This document shows, piece after piece, positions 23,319 to 34,347 of a stretch of DNA of 64,000 nt. Source of the stretch: Xanthostigma xanthostigma. Lineage: Eukaryota; Arthropoda; Insecta; Raphidioptera; Raphidiidae. The position numbers were made by a program, and so were the translations under genes. Every line of letters begins with the position of its first letter. The first letter of the stretch is position 1. Location: positions 1,612,001 through 1,676,000 of the forward strand of contig OY754467.1 in NCBI GenBank assembly GCA_963575645.1, read 5' to 3'. Below the pieces are notes generated by a model. It was not told where the DNA came from. It ran no database searches and saw only the letters and a program-made list of their open reading frames with translations.

Positions 23319-23896
23319 TAAAAATTTCGTGTCACAGTGTTTGTTATCGAACTCCTCCGAAACGGCTTAACCGATTTTTATAAAATTTTTTGTGTATACT
23401 TGGTAGGTCTGAGAATAGGTCATATGCTATTTTTTATACCCCTAGGTGATAAGGGCGGCCCTCTCCAGAATTTTTTTGGACTTTTTTTATGATTTGCCAT
23501 TAAAAAATACTATAACCCTAAATTTTCACGGTTTTACCACCAACTCCTATTTTTTAATAACGATATTAGTATTTTTACTTTCATCTACAGATGCGCAATA
23601 GGGTTGCAAGATGGCAATATAACGGTAATTTTTTTTGTTGGATAGCCCATTTATCGAGGAAGGTTATAGGCTATATAATATCCCGCTACGACCAATAGGA
23701 GCAGAGCATCAATGAAAAATGTTGAAAAATATAACTGAAAATTTGTCAATCCGACAAAAACTTTTGAACGGTAATTCCGATCATCATGAAATTTGGACAC
23801 AACATTCATCTTGGTAAACTAAGATGAACGCGCGTACGCATGTCCCTCCACTCCATTCGTTCTTTTGCACCCGGGTGAAACCGGGCGGGACCGCTA
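23319..23896 (+). mobile_element. Composite Helitron-like segment with 3' cap
   Basis: The first part begins TATAAAAATTTCGTGTCAC and has ACTCCTCCGAAACGGCTTAA, a widespread insect Helitron-type block. From about 23640 it matches the family at 36120-36375 (GGATAGCCCATTTATCGAGG, TTTTGAACGGTAATTCCGAT). It ends with the CCCGGGTGAAACCGGGCGGG hairpin region and ACCGCTAG, followed by T. Confidence 0.7.
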
Positions 23897-23983
23897 GTAT
23901 TATATATAAAATTTACAACTGACCAACAAATATTCATACTATTACAACGCTTATTGCGCATAATCTATTATCTTTCCTTGACC

Positions 23984-24250
23984 CAAGGGCGTTTTTAAGG
24001 AATAAATCAATATTTTTTTTAAGTTTTATTAATATCACACAAGAATACTCACGAAGGAAGGTGTCAAGCAAAATATTAATTCCCAAACTAATTTTACAAA
24101 TTTTTTTCAAAATTTTATTTTTTAGTTAGGTATTCGTAATATTTTCAGTTTTATTCTTTTATTATTATGATCCTGGGGGGGAGGCATATCTGAGTTCTTG
24201 CCTTTACCTTTTGCAAGGTAAAATCTACTTTTTCGCCTAGAGCCCTAGAC
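23984..24250. mobile_element. BB family, copy 3
   Basis: CAAGGGCG start, ACTCACGAAGGAAGGTGTCA interior, TTATTATTATGATCCTGG and a run of G, ending AGCCCTAG. It shows the uninterrupted sequence at the point where J1 entered BB1. The flanking 8 bp do not match, so the ends may have decayed. Confidence 0.65.
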
Positions 24251-24303
24251 TATATTTGTAGCATTGGACTAAAATAAGAAGAAACAGAAAGACAAAGGTA
24301 GTA

Positions 24304-24601
24304 GTCAAATCTTGATTAACGTCTGATTAGAACTCTTCAATAAATAAAATTATCGACCAATTTTTCAGACAATATATTAACAAAAAATATAATTAATACA
24401 TTAACATTTCGATCCGGATTTGGATCTTCTTCAAAACTGATCTAAAAAATATAAAAAATAATTAATATTTAATTTCTAATTCGCTTTATATAATTTTTTT
24501 TTCAGTTCTGAAGAAGATCCAAATCCGGATCGAAACGTTAATGTATTAATTATATTTTTTGTTAATATACTGTCTGAAAAATTTGTCGATAATTTTATTT
24601 A
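24304..24601. mobile_element. Foldback element O, copy 1 (Penelope-like?)
   Basis: It is flanked by an exact 12-bp direct repeat ACAAAGGTAGTA (24292-24303 and 24602-24613). Two inverted arms each carry CGATCCGGATTTGGATC or its complement next to CGAAACGTTAATGTATTAAT. The right arm reads CTGAAGAAGATCCAAATCCG then GATCGAAACG: a hammerhead-like core with a perfect five-pair stem II. Long duplication, inverted terminal repeats and ribozyme-like core fit a Penelope-like retroelement remnant. Non-coding. Confidence 0.6.
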
Positions 24602-24613
24602 ACAAAGGTAGTA

Positions 24614-25058
24614 TGTTTCAATTGTAACACAACAATAAATCGTCAAAGTTATGCTCGATTCAGCTGGTCGTCCAGTAAGTTTAACTGTTGAAAAGTAATT
24701 CTGAAATATAGCGAAGAAAATAAGAGAAAAAGAGAAAACAATTATCGTATAACAATTTAATAACCGTTGTGCCGGCTATGGGCTTACTGAATGTTATATG
24801 TCATAGCAACTTGTTATCCACATGAACTGGTTTCGCGAAACCGAATTAAACATAATTAGATTTTAAAGTCTTCGCCGACGAGCTTATATAAATGTTGACA
24901 GATAAAACACAATAAACATTATAAAATAAGTCGGCATCAGGCATCCCTGCATTCAGACATAGGCGGGTTGTCTTAACTTCTCAAGGAGCTCTTTATATTT
25001 ACTTATAGGACCGAATCTATCTTTTTATAAAAAGCAGAAATGAATCAACAACGGGTAT
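24614..25058. other. No gene recognised
   Basis: No supported gene; AT-rich sequence between O1 and E1. Confidence 0.35.
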
Positions 25059-25614
25059 ATACATATACACATTTACACGTGTATAACCTATGTGAAAACT
25101 GGAAATATTGATTTATTCAATAGTGTTATGCGGATTTTACAATATTGTATAACTGTCAAAGTACTATATAATAGAAAAAATGTAATAATTTATACTAGTG
25201 ACCTATGCGAATTATTCGCACTAAATAATTATCACTTTACAAAATTATTTTTTAAATATGACTGCAGGTATTCAATTGAGGGGTCCAATGCATAAACCGG
25301 TCAAGTCCATTTTTTGGGCAAAATGAGTTACGTGCTTATTCATGCACAGTTTTAAAATCTGAATCTTCCAGTGCATAAAGCAGCTCGATAGGATTAAAAA
25401 TGACGATGCTGTACTGTATAATTGGTTGCCTGAATTTTTATACTTTCCATAAACCGGCTAAGTCCAGGACTTGACTGGTTTATGCACTGTAATGTCAATC
25501 AAGTATATTGTCTTTAAATAACAAGTTCACAGCGTGTTGTCGACATTGCGCTGTTGTTTTTTTGATTTTTTTTTGTGTTTATGGATGTGACGTTACAAAA
25601 ATATACGTTTTTCA

Positions 25615-25914
25615 ATGTCTACTGACAGTGATAATGATCCCTATGAGGGCACGCATACAGACAGCGATGAAGATTATGTGCCAGAAAATGAAAAACTTAA
25701 CCTCAAAATTCAGCATTTTACAAACACTATCTCAGATGATTCCCTTGATTCGTATGATACAGTTGAATGTCCTGGCACTGTTCTTAATATACCAGAATTA
25801 GCTGAAGATGAAAATCCTGGAACTTGTTCTAATACACCGCAACGGGGGAAAAAACGACTTGTCCGTAAAGAAATCTGGAAAAGGAATATACAGAAATCCA
25901 AACGCGTTCTATAG
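25615..25914 (+). pseudogene. N-terminal transposase-like fragment
   Basis: A 99-residue frame beginning MSTDSDNDPYEG. The first 75 residues are acidic and Ser/Thr-rich, as in many transposase N-termini. Residues 77-96 are basic (RGKKRLVRKEIWKRNIQKSK). From memory, a KR-x-RK-x-x-WKRN-x-x-K block followed by a Gly-Lys-Tyr motif marks a family of uncharacterised transposon proteins in insects; I could not check this. The frame ends early, and the next frame overlaps it from 25808, so a frameshift or internal deletion has removed the catalytic part. Confidence 0.55.
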
Positions 25915-26083
25915 TGAAAAAAGAAAGCTTAAAAAAAATAAACTCGATCACGTTATGTCTCTGGCAAAAAATTATGTGCCACAATGTGATCAATGGTTTT
26001 ATGAAGACATCGAAAAATATCATCAGAGCTTTCTGTCAGAAAATAAAGAAACTTCTGCATCAGAATACAGTGACGACGAATAA
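25808..26083 (+). pseudogene. C-terminal transposase-like fragment, shifted frame
   Basis: A 91-residue frame overlapping the previous one in another phase. From about residue 21 it reads KKSGKGIYRNPNAFYSEKRK, a plausible continuation of the WKRN block. It then has MSLAKNYVPQCDQWFYEDIE, resembling the short hydrophobic tail motif of the same transposon family (a recalled resemblance), and a final acidic SASEYSDDE. The stop is followed at once by AATAAAAAT, a likely polyadenylation signal. The DDE catalytic core is absent, so the protein would be inactive. Confidence 0.5.
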
Positions 26084-26968
26084 ATAAAAATATTATAACT
26101 TTGGATAATTTTTTTAACTGAACTATGCTTTTGTTTATTTTTTTTATTACAACATCAAAAATAAATATTTTCAACGTTAAATTTTGTTTTATTTTATTTT
26201 TCACCCCAAAAAAATCAAAATACTTTGCATAAACCAGTCAAGTCCATCAGTTTTTTCATCATATCTCCCTTATTTTTTCACTTTACAGGATGCTTTTTTC
26301 AAGAAAATAATAAAATAATCTTCCGATAATGAAAAAATATACAGATATTATCAGCAACTAATATTTTTTTTCAAAAACGTTTTTTGCTCCTCCTCAACAT
26401 TTTGCCTAATGTGACTTGACTGGTTTATGCATTGAACCCCTCAATTCGTTTCTAATTTTGCACACTGCTTATAACGTTCTTCTTTTTGTTGTATTACAAT
26501 ATGAAGCTCAGATGACAGATCGAAGAAATATTTTATAAAATTGTAATATACAGGCGCAAGTAGCAAAAGCGTTGAGCAAAGCCGTCAGATGGCATCATGC
26601 AGCATTGCTGTGAAGTTATCCAGCGTTGCTTGCTGTTCCAAAATTAAAGCCGTCAGATGGCAGTATGCAGTATTGTGTCGTATTACAATATGAAGGTCAG
26701 ATGACAGATCGAAGTGTTGACGTTGTTTCAAAATTAAAGCCGTCAGATGGAAGACGTTGTTCAGCGTTGCTGTTAATTAATTAATTTACAAAAACAAAAG
26801 CAATAATAAATTTTTTAGTTGTCGATGTCAGTAGAGCAAGCAATTATCTATAAAATGATATATAATTTATGTGGAGAAATTGTGAGATTTTTTCTAAAAA
26901 GGGAGGCAAACATTTTTAACCTTAGCGTATTAATATATATGATATTGGATACATATACACATTTACAC

Positions 26969-27665
26969 ATACCTATGTATTTATTGTTTAGATATATATG
27001 TATCTCATATCTATTTATTAATTCATACAAATACAGCGTGTGTAACTTACGTCATCATTTCACCTGCAGTACAAAATAATTTCGAAAGAAGTTCCCCTTC
27101 TCCCGTGAGGCTCGCACGTTTCTTATCTACTTAAAATACTCGAATTAAATAAATTATTTATCTGGATAAAAATCAAATAATTCTTTTGCAGCATACAAAC
27201 GTTTGTTGTCGATTTATCTGACAAAGATAACCTTCAAATCTTTAGTAATAAAGCTTTAAACGTTTCAATGGTTTACCGTGAGGCGGCAGCTCAAATACAA
27301 ACGAAGGTCATTGCCACTGGCAATACCAACTTAACAAACGGACGGCGAATGTCAACCCGGACGATAACATTTTTATAGAGTTCTCTAATCAAACTTGTAA
27401 CATTATTGACATATTGTCCGTAAAGCCTAAAGATTCGTTCACAATCGTTATTCGATTGTTCTATGAAACATTGACAATAATCTGATTTAGTCCACGACTA
27501 AAACTTAATTACGAGTATGTATTTATTGTTCTTTATTGAATTTTTAAAGTGAAAGTGCGCATTTCATAAAACAAAGAAATAAATAATCGAAACGTGTAGC
27601 CTCATCCGCGTAAGCTCAAGGCGGCAGTGAAATTTTCAAAATTATTTACTGCTTACAGCGGAAAT
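26969..27665. other. No gene recognised
   Basis: Short frames only, partly shadows of E. No repeat family detected beyond 26968. Confidence 0.35.
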
Positions 27666-27957
27666 GATGACGTGGTTGATATCACGCATGCGCAGACAAC
27701 GAAATACACATATTTATATTTATCAACACACTTTCTATTAAATAGTACTTTGACAGTTCAACAATATCATAACCCCACGCACGACTATTAAATCAATCTT
27801 GCCGTATAGATGATAACGTGGTTGATAGCACGCATGCGCAGACAACGAAATACACATATTTATATTTATCAACACACTTTCTATTAAATAGTACTTTGAC
27901 AGTTCAACAATATCATAACCCCACGCACAACTATTAAATCAATCTTGCCGTATAGGT
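27666..27957. repeat. Direct duplication, two units of 146 bp
   Basis: Units 27666-27811 and 27812-27957 start GATRACGTGGTTGATA, contain CACGCATGCGCAGACAACGA and end CAATCTTGCCGTATAG. Only a few substitutions separate them, so the duplication is recent. Confidence 0.92.
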
Positions 27958-28143
27958 AAGTAAATGAGTATAATATTATGTATACAATTGTCCCTCTCTT
28001 TCTCGCGTTCAAGTTTTTATTTATATTTCCCCTTTAACGTCGCAGAAAATTTGAAACGTATATGTGATTAAAAAGTTTCACTTCAAAAAAGGAAACCACA
28101 GGGAACTAAATGTTCTAAACTGAAGGTGCGAACGCGCCTTTAA

Positions 28144-28858
28144 GGAGGTTGAGCCGTTTTACGAAGATAATGAAAAAAATCTGAAATAAAGTTTTTTAAT
28201 AGATTTTTTTATGACAAAATTTTCTGTAAAAAATCCAAAATCATTAGGAGATTTATAAAGTTAAAAATTAAAAAAAACTTACATGTAGTCTTATGGAAAA
28301 TATGTCAACCTAGCATGCAAACGGTAGGTACATTTTAATTTTTTGCACATAACCAAATAATGTCAATAGTTCCGAAAACTAACTATGTAAAGCATCGATG
28401 TCTTACGCATATTTTAATATTTTTTACAATTTAATTAGGAGACTTTTAATCAATAAAAAAAAATATTAAACCTTAGCATTTTTCATTTATGGACTTTTAT
28501 TCTTGACAATTTTAACAATTTTAACTGAATTTTAAACTTTTTAATGATTTAATTTTAATTTTTATTACTTCTAATTTCTTTTTTCAATTATTTACTGCAA
28601 AAAATATGTAAAATACAGATATTTACATAAATTTATTTTTCCAACCTAACTTTGTACAAAAAATTCAAAAGTTAGTCTATTAAGTAAAATACTGTAATAA
28701 TAATTTAATTAATATTAAAAAAAAATATTTATTTATCTCTTTATGACAATAATTTATTGGTATCATCGACTTATAACCTTTTGTAAAAATTTATTATGGA
28801 AAAGTTCCCATTTAGAATTCGACTTACTTTTGATTGGGACTGTAACGCATCAACCTCC
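28144..28858. mobile_element. TTAA-flanked element G, copy 1
   Basis: The ends GGAGGTTGA and TCAACCTCC are flanked by TTAA on both sides (28140-28143 and 28859-28862), the target of piggyBac- and Kolobok-type transposons. About 715 bp, AT-rich, no transposase. The right part reads AATTCGACTTACTTTTGATT without the extra hairpins found in copy 2. Confidence 0.8.
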
Positions 28859-28862
28859 TTAA

Positions 28863-29193
28863 GCAGATACGCAGCTAGCTTCAGTCGGGAAAATGGGGTA
28901 AATGCGTGTGTTAGTATAAGCAAAGCAGTGTGAATGCATCTTTAAGTTTATACATATAGCCAACTTCAGTCCGTACCTACACAGAGTTATATGTGGGCAG
29001 TGTGTACCGTTCGTATGTCACGTCATGTTATCCCTCTTATAACAAACAATATCAATGTTGACTGTGAAGTTAGCTACGTCAACAATATGTCACATCACGA
29101 TCGTTCCACGTGTTCAGCACTCAACAAGAGAAAGTTCTTGTAAGTTCCATCCAGGGCTGGGATTATTGATTATTATCGATAATATCAAAAAAA
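28863..29193. other. No gene recognised
   Basis: Single-copy within the window; no domain in short frames. Confidence 0.35.
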
Positions 29194-29606
29194 TTGGTTG
29201 TCTGTAAAGTCGGTTTACGGACGATAGTTTTACGTGATAACGTATTCCGCTCGAATATCATATTTAATAACACATAACCTAAATTTTAGTAGCTGTCAAA
29301 CTATATTTTTACCGACTAATAATTTGATCAACCAAAGCAAAATACATATTTTTAAGCAATTATAAAAGACATTTAAAAGAATGTATATATATTATATATT
29401 TGTTAACAAACCGTATAATTTATCTGGCCATCTGTCAGATGTAGCTTTCGCTGGAACAGCCGAAAAAAATGTTGAACGCACACTACTCTCTGACGTCACG
29501 CGAGAAGAGAGAGACTGTCGCTTATATCGCGCTCTCGCTTGCGGAACGTTACTCTTTTTCGTGCGTGCAGCCGGTGTTTCATCAATTTATAAGACGTTAT
29601 CACGTC
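29194..29606 (-). mobile_element. Family M copy, intermediate form
   Basis: M ends surround an interior different from the long form: GATGTAGCTTTCGCTGGAAC, ACGTCACGCGAGAAGAGAGA and AGCTACTAAAATTTAGG. It is nearly identical to 51487-51898. The frames at 29381-29699 are shadows of this element. Confidence 0.8.
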
Positions 29607-29632
29607 AAAAAAAAGGCTAATATTTTTTTTAT

Positions 29633-29790
29633 CTTCAAAGTAAGACAGAATAGATTTATACCTGCAGTAAAAATAATTATGGTTGGTGAGCTGAATTAAC
29701 GATATTTATTCGGGGGAATAGCTACCTGAAGAACAAATGATCCGAATAAATAACTACTTACGTTCGGTGATAAGGGCCTTTAGGAAAGCA
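29633..29790. repeat. Dispersed repeat Y, copy 1
   Basis: AAGTAAGACAGAATAGATTT, ATTTATTCGGGGGAATAGCT and AATAAATAACTACTTACGTT recur in the same order at 32577-32715. Unclassified. Confidence 0.6.
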
Positions 29791-30104
29791 AATACAAAGA
29801 CGATAATACTTCCTGTGATAAAATAAATTAGAGAAGATTGCAATCAGCTGGGGGTGGAAGCGAAACAGTTCGCATAAATAAGCAGCTGCGAAGATACGGA
29901 CAACTGATTCCTTCACCAAAATCCGTGTTGCGGTCTGGTAAAAGGGTGTGCGGAGGATTAAACAAGCCAAGGACTAAGTTTCGCTTCGCATATGATTACG
30001 TAACGCTATACAAGTGCCGATTTATGCAATGCAATTACACATAACCTCAAATAATATTGCAAAGAACTTAAAAAATATCTGGGCTCGTTGCTTAGATAGA
30101 TATT
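29791..30104. other. No gene recognised
   Basis: Overlapping short frames on both strands with no recognised domain. Confidence 0.3.
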
Positions 30105-30414
30105 CAATAAATAAAATTATCGACCAATTTTTCAGACAATATATTAACAAAAAAATATATGGGTAAATACATTGTTTGTTATTATTTTTTCAAAACTTTG
30201 ATATTAATAACTTTGAACGAATTTTATAAAAGCACTAATTAGAAGCTAAATATTTAATTATTTTTTATATTTTTTAGATCAGTTCTGAAGCAGGTCCAAA
30301 TCCGGATCGAAATGTAAATGTATTAATTATATATTTTTTTGTTAATATATTGTCTGAAAAATTGGTCGATAATTTTATTTATTGAAGAGTTCTAATCAGA
30401 CGTTAATCAAAGAT
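30105..30414 (+). mobile_element. Foldback element O, copy 2
   Basis: It is flanked by an exact 13-bp duplication TTAGATAGATATT (30092-30104 and 30415-30427). The left arm is only about 50 bp (AATAAAATTATCGACCAATT), pairing with 30336-30386. The right arm holds CTGAAGCAGGTCCAAATCCG and GATCGAAATG, a slightly eroded version of the hammerhead-like core. Confidence 0.65.
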
Positions 30415-30427
30415 TTAGATAGATATT

Positions 30428-31146
30428 GTTATAGACGCTCGACAATATGCGTTCCCATGACTGGTTTAATGCGTTTTCTCTAAAACGGAAATTTTTTAAA
30501 AGTCACGTTACGACCGTTTTATCTGCCACCTCCAACAAAAAATCGGAAATAATTTCCTTTATCCTGAAATAATAAAATCGTCAATAAAAGCTAGAATCCA
30601 AGAAGTTTCACTTCTAACGCACAACCACAAGTGGGGAATGGTACTTAGTTGAGGACAAAAATCACTTTTCAAAATTTTACAATATCTTTCCGTTTTGAAG
30701 TCCCCCGAGTCCAAAAAACATATTTTGGGAAAAACTCTGTGCGTCTGTTAGTTTGTGAGCACGATACAGGCCAAACGAATGAGCGGATTGAAACCAAATT
30801 TGGGGAGGATGTTTAGTATGCACATAATATGAAGAGCCCTATTGTTTTTGGGGGAAATCGGCGCATGCGCAGAAGAGATATGTGCTATAACGTTGTTTTT
30901 TATATAATAATAAGTAGTATACTTTTCATAACGGCTTATTATTCTACTTATCTTTTCAAGAAAGTTTTGTTAAAAAAATTCTTATCTTTATAGTTTCGAA
31001 AATTAAAAAAATCAGCTATTCTCTTGTTTCGTAGATCTGTCAGAAATAAACTAGGTAAGTAAAAGTATATGCTAAATGCTTTGATTATTTTTTACATGAC
31101 GTGAAACATATTATGTTGGTAACCGTTGCAAATATCATATTGAATA
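30428..31146. other. No gene recognised
   Basis: No long frame. GAGCGGATTGAAACCAAATT near 30780 resembles part of M (GCGGATTGAAACCAAATTTT), so a small M-derived fragment may be present. Confidence 0.35.
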
Positions 31147-31199
31147 CTAGCCATTACCCGCGTCGCCTCACGCGATATCAGAAATTTTATTTTCTTTAT
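31147..31199 (-). mobile_element. Helitron 3' end fragment
   Basis: On the minus strand CGCGTGAGGCGACGCGGGTA is followed by ATGGCTAG and then T, the hairpin-plus-CTAG cap of lepidopteran Helitrons. Little of the element body is recognisable. Confidence 0.5.
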
Positions 31200-31430
31200 T
31201 ATACTATTTATTAAAAATTATTTAAAAAATTCAATCTTAATTCTATTGTAAAATAAGTAGATACTAATTCTTTTTTATATTTTTTAGATTTCATATTTCT
31301 GAAGAAACTCCAATCCGGTCCGAAACGTCAATGTATTAATTATTATTTTTTGTTAATATATTTGTCTGAAAAATTGGTCGATAATTTTATTTATTGAAGA
31401 GTTCTAATCAGAAGTTAATCAAAGATTTTT
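31200..31430 (+). mobile_element. Element O, single-arm copy
   Basis: It has one arm only: TTTTTATATTTTTTAGATTT, then CTGAAGAAACTCCAATCCGG, CCGAAACGTCAATGTATTAA and the right end GTTAATCAAAGAT. It shows that the terminal unit also occurs as a monomer, not just as an inverted pair. Confidence 0.6.
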
Positions 31431-32576
31431 ATATCAAATTTGTTGAAGTGGGAATGATCCCGACACCCCATTGGCTGGATTTTTTTTTAAATGAACGGAT
31501 AGTTACGTGTATCGATTTTGCGTATTCGAACCGAAAACGACTCGGTGTGGACAAGGACTTAATAATAAAATGCTCAGCTAGACACACACACACCGTGCGC
31601 GTATTTGTGCGATAGGTGCGTATTTGTGCGTGTGTCGAAGAGCATGCATCTGCGCGTAGCGCAGCTACTATATAAATTGAGACAGCGATCAGCGGTGAGC
31701 GGCGGACATAAGACCTGCGTGCCTCCGGATGATGGATTGATATAACGAGAGATCGGTTTACTTTCCTCTCCTCTCTTTCTCTCTCATCTGAGACCTCACG
31801 ACATAATTGCGTAGGGCAGGTGCTCAAAAGTGGTATAGTATGCGCCACGAATCTAAAGGGCTCGGAAGTGCGAATGCGGGCTTGTACAGTCTGTTAAAAA
31901 ACTACAAACTCGCAACTCAACAAAACTAAAATAGCAATAACAACTTGACAAAGCGTACTCGACTGTACTTTAAAGCAGGAAAGCGACAAAGGCAACGAGC
32001 GATCACGGCCAATCACCGACGAGCGCACGTTCTGTGCAGGTAGCTGGGAGGTGGTGGGGGTCTCAACGGCTCTAAAATGTGCCTTTGCGACGCTGTTTGT
32101 GATTAACTTCCGAACCTTTTAGATCCGTGGCGCGTATTATACTTCGCGGCTGACGTGAATATACTTCTTATGCCCATATTCACCGAAGACTATCAAAGAT
32201 AGAAGATTTCGATCTTGGAACAAGATTATTCGTTAAAATACAATTCACCAAGCAAAATATCAGGTAGAAAAGTTAGTTAAAGAATAAATATACGCTGCAC
32301 TATACTCCTTGCTCTTTTTGTTGAATATTTCGACGTTCACCTAAAAATACAACCGATGGCGTTAGTGTAAACGCAAAAAAAATAATGTTTTATCCTAACC
32401 CAATTGCACACAAAACTCCATGTTTTACAACTATACACTTCACTAAAGGTAAATACACAACAAATAAATAAATCCACAAGACAAAACTGTAGATATAATA
32501 CTCCACGTTTATAGGTTAGGTATTGTGATCTACGTGGCGGCCATTATTATTTTATCAGGCGAATAAATATTTATAC
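31431..32576. other. Relatively GC-rich unique region
   Basis: No repeat family of this window is seen. From about 31500 to 32170 GC and CG content rise, with CTATATAAATTGAGACAGC near 31668 as a possible TATA element. Frames on both strands lack recognisable domains. It could be a gene-proximal region, but no exon can be supported. Confidence 0.3.
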
Positions 32577-32715
32577 CTTCAAAGTAAGACAGAATAGATT
32601 TATACCTCTAGTAAACATATATGTTTGGTGAATTGGATTATCGCTATTTATTCGGAGGAATAGCTACCTGAAGAACAAACGAACTGAATAAATAACTACT
32701 TACGTTCAGTGAATA
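32577..32715. repeat. Dispersed repeat Y, copy 2
   Basis: Matches 29633-29790 with scattered substitutions. Confidence 0.6.
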
Positions 32716-32860
32716 TGGCCACTACACGATTAAAAACAAAAATACATCGGAAAAAAAAGATTCTAAGCTATTGTTTTACTTATTTTTATTCTTTTGTATT
32801 ATTTTTCTGTTGTCTGTACTATTTTTATTTTACCTGTTATTGGACTTCGGTTTGTTGAAT

Positions 32861-32899
32861 TAATAATAATAATAATAATTATAATAATAATAATAATAA
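32861..32899. repeat. (AAT)n microsatellite
   Basis: AATAATAAT repeats with one interruption (AATTATAAT). Confidence 0.9.
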
Positions 32900-33261
32900 A
32901 ATATTATATGGCAAAATAAAAATGTCGGTGCAACCTTATACATACATAAAGATTTACGCAGAGCGGACTTGCGTAAGAAGTAATACTTCAAAAAGCGCTT
33001 TGTATCAGGTTTGACATAAGCCATTTTGGTCTTGCGGCCATAGATTGTGTGTGTACGCTTCGGTACAGACGAAGACGAGTGTTTTATGTTCAGCAAACTC
33101 TCTCGACTGGAGCGAGATAAGCTCCTCTACTCTCCTAGAGATCGCTTGTAGGTATGCCGCATGTGTGTGTGACTCTCTATCCCGGTTTGTGCGAACATTA
33201 GCCCCATTGGCGGCGCATCAATAAAACTATAGAAATAGCAGTTCGAAATATCCTTACGCAT
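32900..33261. other. No gene recognised
   Basis: The minus-strand frame at 32860-33096 starts in the trinucleotide repeat and has no domain. Confidence 0.3.
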
Positions 33262-33400
33262 TAAGGCGACTACACGTGGCTGGAAACACTGTTGGGACTT
33301 CTGCTGGCCGGCAGGCTGGAAATGACGTCACTGCGGGCTCGCCTGCTAGCTCACAAGATAGATTTTTAAAATTAGAACAGAGACTATTTTTCATGCTAGG
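33262..33400 (+). repeat. Dispersed repeat H, copy 1
   Basis: GGCGACTACACGTGGCTGGA, AAATGACGTCACTGCGGGCT and CGCCTGCTAGC match the reverse strand of 37925-38070. Frames across 33254-33509 are shadows of this repeat. Confidence 0.6.
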
Positions 33401-33509
33401 TTCTCTGTTTGCTCTGAGCAAGAACCAGTCAGGAAAGAGTATCTTGTCACGGGGGCGACATGAACAAACGCCCACAAACCAACATGGCATCATTCTTCTC
33501 AGACAATAG

Positions 33510-33991
33510 ACACGTTTGGATCTGTGTTTACATTTGAACTGTCACTGCGCGCGCACCAGATCCATCCATAAAACAGGCTTGAAAAGACGTCTCGTGTGAA
33601 ACGAGCACATAATAGCAATCAAGAAAATCACCGTTAGAAAACTAGCAAGGAATCTAGCGGCAAATCCAGCCACTTACGTGCTCTGTAATGAAAAACAAAT
33701 GTTTGCAATCCATCTAATTCAATAATATTTTTTATAAACTACCTATCAGCTATCACTAGAAGTATATGCAAAACATCAGCATGAACTGCTGCAGTCTACT
33801 AGTAGAAGTGAAGTTTGTTTCACAATAGAACTGTCAAAAATATACTGAACATGAAGTGAAAACCAGCATAAAATTCCATGTATCTATATTTAGTGAGTGA
33901 TATCGAGTGGTTGTCAAAATTCGCTTTTATTTAATGTCATTACTCGTCGTAATACAATCCATTACGCAACTTGATATGCAGCCTACTATTC
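33510..33991. other. No gene recognised
   Basis: CTAGCAAGGAATCTAGCGGC near 33640 may be a diverged continuation of repeat H. No gene seen. Confidence 0.3.
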
Positions 33992-34335
33992 CAGGGATCG
34001 GCAATCTGCGGCTCGCGAGCCGCATACGGCTCTTTTGATGTAAAGTTGCGGCTCTCCAGTTCCATACGCAAAAAATAATTACTTTATTGTATAAACCTTT
34101 AAAAATCGTCCAATAAATCCATGATTGAGTACAATGTCTATCTCTCAGCAATTTCCACTCGCGTCTCACCCGCACGGCCCTCGTCGCGGCGTGTCGTCCT
34201 CGGATATATATATTATACCTATGTAAGCAAATACTATAATACTGAAACGAAAATGTTTAGTGGCTCTTTAAAAACTGGGAAATTTTGTAAATTGTAACTT
34301 TTGGCTCTTCCGTCTCAAAAGGTTGCCGACCCCTG
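33992..34335. mobile_element. hAT-type MITE, CAGGGRTCGGCAA ends
   Basis: The ends CAGGGATCGGCAATC and, reversed, CAGGGGTCGGCAACC are the classic termini of a widespread hAT MITE group. Flanking octamers TACTATTC and AATTATTC match at six of eight positions. Near the ends AGCCGCATACGGCTC and TTTTGGCTCTTCCG are typical of the group. 344 bp, non-coding. Confidence 0.85.
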
Positions 34336-34347
34336 AATTATTCTATA

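Larger units (their letters stand above)
25278..26442 (+). mobile_element. DNA transposon with transposase remnants, inside E1
   Basis: Terminal repeats of about 30 bp start GAGGGGTCCAATGCATAAAC on the left and, reversed, GAGGGGTTCAATGCATAAAC on the right. AATT flanks both sides (CAATT also possible). E copy 2 (48961-48985) shows the empty site TTCAATTCGTTTC. GCATAAACC-GTCAAGTCC motifs recur inside both ends, including a hairpin at 25451-25490, and look like transposase binding sites. It encodes two short frames, so it is an internally deleted relative of a coding element. Superfamily not identified. Confidence 0.8.
25079..26948 (+). mobile_element. Element E, copy 1, retro-like, interrupted
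   Basis: It is flanked by an exact 20-bp direct repeat ATACATATACACATTTACAC (25059-25078 and 26949-26968). Copies at 48884-49482 and 63378-63869 begin at different points but share the right end ATTAATATATATGAT, as expected for 5'-truncated retrotransposition. Inside are two ACAATATGAAG-CAGATGACAGATCGAAG blocks and several AAAGCCGTCAGATGGCA blocks. It is about 700 bp without the transposon at 25278. No reverse transcriptase. Confidence 0.65.

Noticed and set aside
26819-26945. Shared frame MSMSVEQAII... in three E copies
   Set aside because: The copies are repeats, so similarity is expected. Differences between them mostly change amino acids and the frames end differently, giving no sign of selection.
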